Below are positions 1 through 7,511 of a DNA stretch of 9,695 nucleotides, in pieces. A model generated the notes under the pieces. That model ran no database searches. It was not told the DNA's origin and saw nothing but the letters and a program-made list of their open reading frames with translations. The translations under genes and the position numbers were made by a program. Source of the DNA: Chitinophagaceae bacterium (GTDB lineage Bacteria; Bacteroidota; Bacteroidia; Chitinophagales; Chitinophagaceae); assembly GCA_003167015.1 (NCBI GenBank), contig PMUF01000553.1:1-9695 (forward strand). Reading direction: 5' to 3'. Every line of letters begins with the position of its first letter. Positions within the stretch are counted from its first letter, which is position 1.

Positions 1-1020
1 CAATCGCACATTTTCGAGCCGTTTTTCACCACCAAGGAGATAGGAAAAGGCACAGGTCTCGGACTGGCCACCGTCTATGGCGTCATTAAGCAAAGCGGCG
101 GCTACATCTGGGTGGAGAGCGAACCCGGAAAAGGCAGCACCTTTACCTTACAACTGGCCCTGGAGATCCTGGAAGAAAAGGCATCCGTTCCCCTTATAAT
201 AAGACCGGCATTGCGCAGGGTGCTGGTCGTTGATGACAATATCACCAACTGTCACCTGATGCAGAATATTTTTAGCTATATAGGCATTGAATGCACTATA
301 TGCACCGGGGGGATGGATGCCCTGCGGATATTGGCAACCGCCCTTCAGGAGGACCGGTTATTCGATCTGATCGTGACGGACCATCAAATGCCCGTCATGG
401 ATGGTATTACACTGGTACAGGAGATCAAACGGTCATTAAAGGACCGCCCGCAACCTTTTATCCTCATGCTGTCATCCCTGGACAAAGGGATGTGCCTGGA
501 AGCCGCTGAACAAGCGGGGATCGATATGTTCTTAACGAAGCCCGTGAAACTGCAGGAGCTGAACAGTATCCTCCAGTCTATCTTCGGGAAAGAGGAAACA
601 GGCAGCCTGAGCATCCCTTCAAAACCGGCCATCAAAAAACTGACTGAGAATGCCAGCGTACTGGTGGCGGAGGATGAGCCTGTCAATATGCTGCTGATAT
701 CGGAAGTGTTGTCCAAAATGGGCTTTACGGTCATTAGGGCAGGCAATGGCAAAGAAGTGCTGGAACTATTAAAGACACATCAACCCAAGATCATCTTCAT
801 GGATGTGAATATGCCTGAAATGGACGGGCTGGAGGCCACGGCGATCATCCGGGCACAATCCAAGCCTCAGAACAATATCCCGATCATCGCACTGACCGCC
901 GGCGCCATGAAGGAAGACAGGGAACGCTGTCTCCGGGCAGGGATGAATAGTTTCGTCTCCAAGCCTTTTCGGTTGGAAGAATTGGAAGGGGTGGTGAAAA
1001 AGTATCTGTCAGTAGCCTAA
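1..1020 (+). CDS. Hybrid sensor histidine kinase, C-terminal part (HATPase + two receiver domains), 5' truncated by window
   Basis: The reading frame is open from base 1 to a TAA at 1018-1020, giving 339 visible residues. The first 50 or so are the end of a histidine-kinase ATP-binding domain: an F box (IFEPFFTTK) and a G2 box (GTGLGLATVYG), then GGYIWVESEPGKGSTFTL. A receiver domain follows at about residues 74-195, with acidic pair D78/D79, phosphoacceptor D127 (TDHQMP) and lysine K180 (TKP). A second receiver covers about 216-337, with E224/D225, D268 (MDVNMP), T299 (LTA) and K321 (SKP). All key receiver residues are present in both, so both should accept phosphate. The sensor and dimerisation domains lie upstream of the window. 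There is no DNA-binding domain after the second receiver, so this is not a classical one-piece HTCS regulator; a phosphorelay to a separate partner is inferred. The last 12 bases overlap the end of the opposing GH31 gene. Confidence 0.95.
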   Translation, partial: QSHIFEPFFTTKEIGKGTGLGLATVYGVIKQSGGYIWVESEPGKGSTFTLQLALEILEEKASVPLIIRPALRRVLVVDDNITNCHLMQNIFSYIGIECTICTGGMDALRILATALQEDRLFDLIVTDHQMPVMDGITLVQEIKRSLKDRPQPFILMLSSLDKGMCLEAAEQAGIDMFLTKPVKLQELNSILQSIFGKEETGSLSIPSKPAIKKLTENASVLVAEDEPVNMLLISEVLSKMGFTVIRAGNGKEVLELLKTHQPKIIFMDVNMPEMDGLEATAIIRAQSKPQNNIPIIALTAGAMKEDRERCLRAGMNSFVSKPFRLEELEGVVKKYLSVA

Positions 1021-3378
1021 TGTAACGGGCTGCCCCTTATACACAATCGTTTTTGGCGCTCCGCCGGTCATTATCTGCACGATGAATTTTTGCCGTACCG
1101 GCTGCGGTGTATGATTGCCCGCTCCCGGGCGGAGGCTTGCATCGCCGGGACTTAGGCTCAACGTATGGGCCTTGTCATCCCAGTGAAGATGGATAAGCGT
1201 GACGACGCCTTTCAGATAATCCTGGCTGATGCCGTCATCTTCATATAGCGTGAAATCGCCGTCAGCCCCCGGATAGATCCGCAGCGTAGTCGGCTGGGTT
1301 ACGGGCTGGGCAGTATACTGACGAATGGGATCGAAGGGGATGATGGCGCCTGCCCGGACATAGATGGGCATAATCGAAAGATCGACTTCCCTGCGGACGG
1401 TCTTGCTGCCAGTCTGACGCCGGAGCGTCCACCAGTCATACCATTCACCCGCAGGAAGATAGACATCGCGGGTGACGGCGTCTTTTTCGAAAACGGGCGC
1501 TATCAGCAGGTCTCTTCCCCACAGGTATTCACTGCCCATGCCCCTGGCTGTCGTATCGTCGGGATAATGCAGCCAGAGCGCCCGCATGAGGGGCATGCCC
1601 GTCTGTCGCGCTTCCCAGGCAAGGGTATAGGTGTAAGGCATCAATTGGTAACGCAGCTCGTCGTATTTCCGGACGATAGGTTCAATGCGCGGATTGTTCA
1701 TCTCCGACTCCAGCACATTGTGCCTGATCCTCTCACTGTCGGAATTATAGTGTGTAGGCGTCTCCAGGTCACCCCGATTACCCTGGCCCCAGCCCCATGG
1801 AAGGATCGTCATCGATGTACGACCATGTGAACGGAAGGAAGGGCAAAATGCGCCGAACTGGAACCAGCGGGCATAGAGCTCGCCCGTCTTTTCGGAATTG
1901 GAATAGAACCCACCGATATCAGAACCCCAGTAAGGACCCAGGCTCAGTGAGTGGTTGATGCCGACCGCCACCTGTCCTTCCAGCGTTTTCCAGGAGGATT
2001 CAGTGTCACCCGACCATACCCATCCACCCCAGCGGGCGACACCCAGATAGCCATTGCGATGCAGACTCCATGGGCGGACATCGGGAAAAGTAGACAGCGG
2101 CCCCTGGTAATACAGCTGATGGCGTTTGACTCTTTCATCCAAATTGAACCAATCGCCTTCATCGGGCCAAAAGGCATCCACGCCGGTTTTCATCAACGCC
2201 ACATGCTGCTGCCAATAGTTCTGAATATGTCCCGCATCGAGGACTTCGCCAGGGGCAGCGGGTATCGTTCCGTGCAGGGAAGGCAGCTTGTCGCGGTCCC
2301 AGGGCACCATATGCACGATCACCTTCACATGCAGGGCATGAAAATCGGCCAACACGACGGCGGGGTCGCGATGGAAGACTTCCGGGTTGAAGTCGAAAGA
2401 AGGTTGTTTCGTATTCCAGCCTCTTGGCGTAAACCCGGTACCCAGATAGATCACCGCATCGATGGGTATCTTTTTCGATCGGAAGCTGTCTACGATGCCG
2501 AGGATATACGCTTCATCTTTTATCGTCCGGTGAGACTGCATGTAACCTAAGGCCCATTTCGGCGGCATCACCGCAGGCCCCGTCAACAGGGAAAGATCCT
2601 GCATGAAGGCGGCGGGCTGATGCGCATCGAAGACGATCAGGTCATAAAGTCCGGGAATGACCGAGGCTGCGGGTGGAAGGCCCTTGGCCCTTTGCTGGCC
2701 CTGATTTTTTTCGGTCTGCTGTATTTGGTCTGCCGCCGTTGGCTGCCAGGGAATGAATAGGCCATGGCCGGCCTGTCGCAAATCGATCTGTCCCCAGGGG
2801 CTGGCGATAAAAAGTGCCCAGCCTTCCGTGCCGATCATCAGCGGTACAGGGTTGCGTGAGCCATAGGCATCGCTCTGCCAGCGCGGGGACATCTCCTGTA
2901 GTCTTCCCCGCCGGTCGAATTCAATCGGCTGGAGCCGCCAGTCGACGGCAGGCGCAGGCTTGTGGCCGCCTTCTCCCAGACCCAGCAAGGGGGCATCGCC
3001 GATCAAAAATGATAAAGTAGTATCGGGGTAGAAAATCAATTGCTGGATGATCATTCCTTCAGGGGTGCTGACTTTCACTGTCAGCGGGTCCGGGCTTACC
3101 TGCACCATCAACGCACCTACACGGTGACTGACAGCGCCGGATAGCTGCGTGAGCACGAGGTCCGGGGCAGGGTAGGGGCGATCAGCCAATGCCGGACTGA
3201 AGGGTTCGTCCCCGTGAAAGCTCAGGGGTTTCAGCGTGATCCTGATGCTGTGATCGCCGGCTTGCCGGATGATCAGTTGGGCAGGCTGTCCGGCTGTGGT
3301 GATGGGCTGTGAATCGACCGCAGGCGCCGACAACAGGAGGGAGAATAATAACCAGCAATAGATCGGCCGATGAGTCAC
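1009..3378 (-). CDS. Secreted glycoside hydrolase family 31 (alpha-glucosidase/alpha-xylosidase-like)
   Basis: This is a complete 789-residue GH31 enzyme, a retaining exo-acting alpha-glycosidase family. Residues 1-24 look like a type I signal peptide (hydrophobic core YCWLLFSLLLSAPA), so it is probably periplasmic. An N-terminal beta-sandwich spans about 30-260. The TIM barrel begins near PPKWALGY (272-279). D406 in FWPDEGDW is the expected nucleophile and D458 in WSGDTESSW the expected acid/base. YWGSDIGGF (484-491) is another family motif. The C-terminal beta-sandwiches contain LLIAPVF (624-630), LPAGEWYDWW (641-650), and LYEDDG (711-716), typical of the DUF5110 region. The nucleophile motif differs from the textbook WxDMNE, so substrate (glucoside, xyloside or other) cannot be named. 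The start is GTG at 3376-3378; an in-frame stop lies 13 codons upstream with no ATG between. The gene diverges from the DUF5107 gene and overlaps the kinase gene by 12 bases at its 3' end. Confidence 0.95.
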   Translation of the reverse strand: MTHRPIYCWLLFSLLLSAPAVDSQPITTAGQPAQLIIRQAGDHSIRITLKPLSFHGDEPFSPALADRPYPAPDLVLTQLSGAVSHRVGALMVQVSPDPLTVKVSTPEGMIIQQLIFYPDTTLSFLIGDAPLLGLGEGGHKPAPAVDWRLQPIEFDRRGRLQEMSPRWQSDAYGSRNPVPLMIGTEGWALFIASPWGQIDLRQAGHGLFIPWQPTAADQIQQTEKNQGQQRAKGLPPAASVIPGLYDLIVFDAHQPAAFMQDLSLLTGPAVMPPKWALGYMQSHRTIKDEAYILGIVDSFRSKKIPIDAVIYLGTGFTPRGWNTKQPSFDFNPEVFHRDPAVVLADFHALHVKVIVHMVPWDRDKLPSLHGTIPAAPGEVLDAGHIQNYWQQHVALMKTGVDAFWPDEGDWFNLDERVKRHQLYYQGPLSTFPDVRPWSLHRNGYLGVARWGGWVWSGDTESSWKTLEGQVAVGINHSLSLGPYWGSDIGGFYSNSEKTGELYARWFQFGAFCPSFRSHGRTSMTILPWGWGQGNRGDLETPTHYNSDSERIRHNVLESEMNNPRIEPIVRKYDELRYQLMPYTYTLAWEARQTGMPLMRALWLHYPDDTTARGMGSEYLWGRDLLIAPVFEKDAVTRDVYLPAGEWYDWWTLRRQTGSKTVRREVDLSIMPIYVRAGAIIPFDPIRQYTAQPVTQPTTLRIYPGADGDFTLYEDDGISQDYLKGVVTLIHLHWDDKAHTLSLSPGDASLRPGAGNHTPQPVRQKFIVQIMTGGAPKTIVYKGQPVTLGY

Positions 3379-3435
3379 GCAAAAAAGGTTGAAAGCTAAT
3401 TTCCCGCTTTTTATCTACATTTAAGGACTCATAAT
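3379..3435. promoter_or_regulatory. Divergent intergenic region shared by GH31 and DUF5107 genes
   Basis: Only 57 bases separate the GTG of the GH31 gene from the ATG of the DUF5107 gene, so both promoters must lie here or extend into the coding sequences. One near-match to the Bacteroidota -7 element TAnnTTTG occurs on each strand: TACATTTA at 3416-3423 (+) and TAGCTTTC at 3398-3391 (-). Each misses only the final G, but both lie so close to the start codons that leaders would be only a few bases long. A short dyad, AAAGC at 3392-3396 and GCTTT at 3406-3410 with a 9-base spacer, could be an operator; it is short enough to occur by chance. AAGGA at 3423-3427, 8 bases before the ATG, is a plausible ribosome-binding site for the rightward gene. 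Co-regulation of the pair is inference from geometry. Confidence 0.45.
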
Positions 3436-6420
3436 ATGATTAGTATAGCTAACCGCCTGCGTGTAAATCTCTTTCTAATGGCCCTGCTGGCAGTTCCCGC
3501 GTTGACCAGGGGGCAAAAAGATGCTACTGTCCGAGAGTACCTGCAATCATTCCCTACCTATCCCTTTTCGGATCCCAGTCCGGTGCCACTATTGAATGAA
3601 GTCTATCCTTATTTCCGCTATGATGGCTTCACCGATAAAGCCGTTGCCCGGTCATGGAAGGTAGTAGAATTGGAAAATGACTATATCCGGTTGCTAATCC
3701 TGCCGGAGATCGGCGGAAAGATATGGGCTGCCATCGAAAAATCCACCGGCCGCTCTTTTTTATATTATAATCACACCGTAAAATTCCGGGACATTGCGAT
3801 GCGTGGGCCTTGGACCAGCGGCGGCCTTGAGGCCAATTACGGTATCGTCGGGCATACGCCTAATTGCGCGACGCCGGTCGACTATGTCACCACGGTCAAT
3901 GGAGACGGCAGTGTCAGCTGCACAATCGGCACGTTGGACCTGTTATCGCGCGGCTATTGGCGCATGGAGATCAGGCTGCCGAAAGACGAGGCGTTATTCA
4001 GCACGAATTCGTTCTGGTATAATACCACGGCAATGGAACAGCCTTATTACCATTGGATGAATGCCGGGCTGAAGGCAGGGGATGACCTTGAATTCATCTA
4101 TCCCGGCAACCGGTACCTGGGTCACGCGGGACAATATGCCGACTGGCCCATCGATAAGTCCAATGGGAAGAACCTGTCCTGGTATAAGAACAACGATTTC
4201 GGCAGTTATAAATCGTATCACGTTTTTGGAAAGTATACGGAGTTCAACGGTGTCTACTGGCATAATGAAGGATTGGGAATGGCCCGGTATGGAACGCATG
4301 ATGACAAGGCAGGAAAAAAGCTCTGGATATGGGGGCTGTCGCGCCAGGGGATGATCTGGGAAAAACTGCTGACCGATACCGATGGTCAGTATATAGAATT
4401 ACAATCAGGGCGATTGTTCATCCAGAATGAAGAACGGAGCAGCCTGACGCCCTTCAAACACCACGCATTCAGTCCTTACGGAACGGAAGCATGGCATGAA
4501 GACTGGTACCCGGTGCTGGGAACCCGCGGAATGGTGAAGGCCAATCAATACGGGGCTTTGAATGTCTTGCAGGAAGGTGGGTGGCTGAAGATATTGTTCT
4601 CTCCGGTCCGGTTTTTCCGGGATACAGTGCGCATCAGGCTGGCTGGTAAGATTGTTTATGAGAAGGCGTGCGATTTTTCTCCGCTGGCTTTATTTGCGGA
4701 TTCCATACGGGTGCCGGATTCACCGGACCCTCATCATGCCGCAGGGTCACCGGGTGAAAATTGGGTGGTGACGATCGGCGACCATCACCTCATCTATGAC
4801 AGTTCTCCGCAGGCTGATTCTTTATCCCGCCCGGTGGATGTTGCGGCCGGTTTCGACTGGACTTCGGCGTATGGCCATTACCTGGCAGGATGCGAAGCCA
4901 TGGATGAAAAAAATTATCCGGCTGCCGGGGTGGCCTTCCGGCAGTCGCTGGTCAAAGATCCGAACTACGGACCGGCGCTGGTGAAATCAGCAGAGCTTTA
5001 TTATCGGAATATGCGCTATGGTGAAGCGCTGCAATATGCTCTCGATGCGCTGCGCATCAATACGGAAGACGGCCCTGCCAATTTCATCTATGGGCTGGTC
5101 AGCGACAGGCTCGGGCATGAGACCGATGCCAAAGACGGTTTCGATATCGCGAGCCTGGATCCTGCTTGTCGCAGCGCCGCCTATACTTGCCTGGCTAAGA
5201 TCTACCTGCGGGAAAAGGACCCCGAGCGCGCCGGTGACTATGCGCAAAAAGCATTGGACAACAACCGCTTCAATATGGAGGCGCTGCAATTGAAAGCCGT
5301 ATGCGCCCGGCTTACCGGGCCCGGAGGGGCTGTTAACGGCGGAGGGGCTGCAGGAGCCGCCACAGCACAAGCTATACTGGCTCAGATTAATGGTATCGAT
5401 CGGTTGAATCATTTCTCACGTTTTGAAAGATATCTCGCAGATAGTACCGAAGAGAACAAGCGCGCATTCCTGTCCCTGATCCGCAACGAATTACCGCAGG
5501 AAACCTTTCTCGAACTGGGTATCTGGTATTATGATTGCGGGCTTCCCGGCGATGCGCTGACCGTTTTCAGGTTAAGCCCGCCTTGCGCGGAGATCAGCAT
5601 TTGGATCAGCTGGCTGACCCGGCAATCTGTCGACTGGAGTAGGATCGACCCTGTCGGTTTCTTTCCTTTTCGTTCTGAAACGGGTCAATTGCTGGAAAAC
5701 TTCCTGAAGACGGGCGATCACTGGTTACCGAAGTACCTGCTGGCCCTGCTATATCATGACAGAAACCGCATCGAAGACTGTAAGAAATTATTGCTTTCGT
5801 GTGGAGATCAACCTGGTTTTGCTCCGTTGTACGCTTTTCGGGCAGCCGTCGATTCTTCGCAGACACAGAAAGACCTGCAACGTGCTGTCGCTCTCGATCC
5901 ACAATGGCGATACCAGAAATTGCTGGCCGAATATTATATCATCCGGCAGGAAAGATACCCTGAGGCGCTGGCCATCGCCGGCAGCTTTTTCCGCGCACAT
6001 CCGGACAATTATATCATGGGGATGCTATATGCAAAGACATTATTGCTGGACCATCAGTTCGCCGCGGCGGACAAGGTGCTGGGCCGTCTTGATATCATCC
6101 CTTTCGAAGGTGCCACTTCCGGCCATGAGCTCTACCGGGAAGCGAAATTGATGCAGGCAGTACAACGGATGAAACAAAAGAACTATCGGCAGGCGCTGGT
6201 GTTTATCAGGGCTGCTGAAGAATGGCCCGAAAATCTCGGCGTTGGAAAGCCTTACGACAGCGAAGTAGACCTTCGGCTGGAAAATTGGATGAGCGCCCTC
6301 TGTCTGCAGGGCTTGCATCATCCGACAGAAGCACCTGCTCCTCCGGCGGTCGCAGCGTTGCATGCTACCGGTAAGCCGATGAATGTCAATGAAAGGGTAG
6401 TGCAAGCCCTGGGTCTGTAG
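3436..6420 (+). CDS. Exported DUF5107 domain protein with C-terminal TPR repeats
   Basis: This 994-residue protein starts at an ATG preceded by AAGGA at 8 bases, and has an export signal (charged MISIANRLRVN, hydrophobic LFLMALLAVPALTRG, about 1-26). Residues about 60-410 match my recollection of DUF5107: NDYIRLLILPEIGGKIW (81-97), then GHTPNCATPVDY (139-150), FWYNTT (193-198), LWIWG (296-300) and YIELQSGR (319-326). The LPEIGG strand resembles aldose-1-epimerase-like beta-sandwich domains, suggesting a carbohydrate substrate or ligand. A second all-beta stretch reaches about 455. From about 475 to 625 there are around four TPR-like helical pairs (for example NYPAAGVAFRQSLVKDPNYG), and more near 825-930. 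A Gly/Ala-rich linker (628-645) separates the blocks. Family members are typically large and secreted, often near glycosidases; their biochemical activity is not known to me. The divergent GH31 gene supports a role in glycan breakdown. Whether it is an enzyme or a binding scaffold cannot be told from sequence. Confidence 0.9.
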   Translation: MISIANRLRVNLFLMALLAVPALTRGQKDATVREYLQSFPTYPFSDPSPVPLLNEVYPYFRYDGFTDKAVARSWKVVELENDYIRLLILPEIGGKIWAAIEKSTGRSFLYYNHTVKFRDIAMRGPWTSGGLEANYGIVGHTPNCATPVDYVTTVNGDGSVSCTIGTLDLLSRGYWRMEIRLPKDEALFSTNSFWYNTTAMEQPYYHWMNAGLKAGDDLEFIYPGNRYLGHAGQYADWPIDKSNGKNLSWYKNNDFGSYKSYHVFGKYTEFNGVYWHNEGLGMARYGTHDDKAGKKLWIWGLSRQGMIWEKLLTDTDGQYIELQSGRLFIQNEERSSLTPFKHHAFSPYGTEAWHEDWYPVLGTRGMVKANQYGALNVLQEGGWLKILFSPVRFFRDTVRIRLAGKIVYEKACDFSPLALFADSIRVPDSPDPHHAAGSPGENWVVTIGDHHLIYDSSPQADSLSRPVDVAAGFDWTSAYGHYLAGCEAMDEKNYPAAGVAFRQSLVKDPNYGPALVKSAELYYRNMRYGEALQYALDALRINTEDGPANFIYGLVSDRLGHETDAKDGFDIASLDPACRSAAYTCLAKIYLREKDPERAGDYAQKALDNNRFNMEALQLKAVCARLTGPGGAVNGGGAAGAATAQAILAQINGIDRLNHFSRFERYLADSTEENKRAFLSLIRNELPQETFLELGIWYYDCGLPGDALTVFRLSPPCAEISIWISWLTRQSVDWSRIDPVGFFPFRSETGQLLENFLKTGDHWLPKYLLALLYHDRNRIEDCKKLLLSCGDQPGFAPLYAFRAAVDSSQTQKDLQRAVALDPQWRYQKLLAEYYIIRQERYPEALAIAGSFFRAHPDNYIMGMLYAKTLLLDHQFAAADKVLGRLDIIPFEGATSGHELYREAKLMQAVQRMKQKNYRQALVFIRAAEEWPENLGVGKPYDSEVDLRLENWMSALCLQGLHHPTEAPAPPAVAALHATGKPMNVNERVVQALGL
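5323..5350 (+). repeat. Short G-rich direct repeat encoding a Gly/Ala linker
   Basis: The 10-mer ggaggggctg occurs at 5323-5332 and again at 5341-5350, an 18-base period that keeps the reading frame. It lies inside the DUF5107/TPR gene and encodes part of a Gly/Ala-rich stretch (GPGGAVNGGGAAGAA) between helical repeats. It looks like a small in-frame duplication forming a flexible linker. Confidence 0.5.
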
Positions 6421-6429
6421 GATGTTATA

Positions 6430-7503
6430 CTAAAGCAATCCCCTAAAAAACGGTTCCAGTTCTTTCGCCAGTATGGCGTGATCTTCCTCATTCGGATGAC
6501 CGCCGCAGCCCCTTGCCTTCATGGGCGGGAAGAAGAACAGGGCCACCGGTCTGGCGGAAGGATACTGCACATCAATCTTCGCTTTGATCGCTGTCAGGCA
6601 GTTTTGCAGCAAGATGCCTTTATCTCCATGCACCATAGGACTGCTCAGCAGCGCCAGCTGTGCGGAAGGATATTTCGACCGGATCAACTGCACGAACTTT
6701 ATATAGCTGTCGACAAACACGGCGCTGTCGAAGGGCGAACGTTGATGTTTGCCATCGCCGTCGCTGAGATCATTCGTCCCCAATGCAATGCTGACGATCG
6801 TGGGCTCCGCTTTTGTAAAATCCCACATCCGGGTACCGGTATTCAGGAAGTCGGCCTTTTCATATACCTGCGGCATAGCCGGTCCATCGGTATTCCAGGT
6901 GCGGTACACGCCAATGCCGCTGACGCTGCTGAGGATAAATTCGGCATCCAGGGCCCTGGCCACTCTTGGCCCATAAGCATAGTAGGCATCATGATGGTCC
7001 TCGTAAGCACCTATGCCGCAGGGCGAGACAGAGGTGTCCGCCTGGGCGCCGCAGGTAATGCTATTGCCGATGAACTCGATCAATGGCCCCTTAGCTTTTT
7101 TGATCGGTTTTGGGTCGTCACCGGTGATCCTGTCAATGAAGACAGGCCCGGATGTCGCCTCGGTATTTTTGTAGATCCAAACAGTGTGCATGCCGGATGT
7201 CGCGGCGGTGATCAACATCGGCGCTGGATTATTTCCGGAAATCCGGACCTTTTTTTGATAGACACCGTCCAGCTCATATTGTAAGAAACTATGACCCGAC
7301 GCATCGGGGACGGATGCGTATACCGTACATTCCTTTATCCGGAACGTAAAGCCGGCATGTGACGCACTACTGATCAGCTCCAGCTGCCCGTTGCCGTTGA
7401 CCAGGCACCTGCCATACCCGTATAAGGAGGAGGCCGGTAATGTTCCGGGATGAGAAGTCCGCAGACAGACGATGATGAGGGCCAGCGTCAATTGACATTT
7501 CAT
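6430..7503 (-). CDS. Secreted SGNH-hydrolase esterase, carbohydrate esterase family 2 (CE2)-like
   Basis: The product is 357 residues from the ATG at 7501-7503. A TTG two codons upstream (7507-7509) is a less likely start. Residues 1-25 resemble a signal peptide (core LTLALIIVCL), implying a periplasmic or secreted location. The N-terminal third (about 30-125) looks like the beta-sandwich domain that precedes the catalytic domain in CE2 enzymes (ASSLYGYGR, SFLQYELDG, HTVWIYKNTEA). The SGNH domain follows with block I IEFIGNSIT (nucleophile S148), a block II-like SGIG (195-198), block III ALGTND (N244) and a C-terminal GCGGHPNEEDH with likely catalytic H336. CE2 enzymes remove O-acetyl groups from sugars of xylan or glucomannan; this role is inferred from the family. 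It follows the aldo/keto reductase by 8 bases on the same strand, so the two are probably cotranscribed. It ends 9 bases from the stop of the opposing DUF5107 gene. Assignment to CE2 rather than another SGNH family is likely but unconfirmed. Confidence 0.88.
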   Translation of the reverse strand: MKCQLTLALIIVCLRTSHPGTLPASSLYGYGRCLVNGNGQLELISSASHAGFTFRIKECTVYASVPDASGHSFLQYELDGVYQKKVRISGNNPAPMLITAATSGMHTVWIYKNTEATSGPVFIDRITGDDPKPIKKAKGPLIEFIGNSITCGAQADTSVSPCGIGAYEDHHDAYYAYGPRVARALDAEFILSSVSGIGVYRTWNTDGPAMPQVYEKADFLNTGTRMWDFTKAEPTIVSIALGTNDLSDGDGKHQRSPFDSAVFVDSYIKFVQLIRSKYPSAQLALLSSPMVHGDKGILLQNCLTAIKAKIDVQYPSARPVALFFFPPMKARGCGGHPNEEDHAILAKELEPFFRGLL

Positions 7504-7511
7504 ATACAAGC

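Noticed and set aside
1951..2550. 199-codon open frame antisense to the GH31 gene
   Set aside because: The opposite strand encodes the catalytic core of GH31 with its nucleophile and acid/base motifs, so this frame is a by-product.
6478..7284. 268-codon open frame on the + strand antisense to the CE2-like esterase
   Set aside because: It is a shadow of a gene with clear SGNH blocks; the translated product is rich in Arg, Gly and His without order or domain signs.
7459..7503. Possible lipoprotein signal in the esterase (LIIVC)
   Set aside because: Valine directly before the cysteine does not fit the lipobox, where Gly, Ala or Ser is expected; an ordinary signal peptide is more likely.
7507..7509. 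TTG as start of the esterase gene
   Set aside because: An ATG two codons downstream gives a cleaner signal peptide (MKCQ...), and ATG is strongly favoured over TTG.
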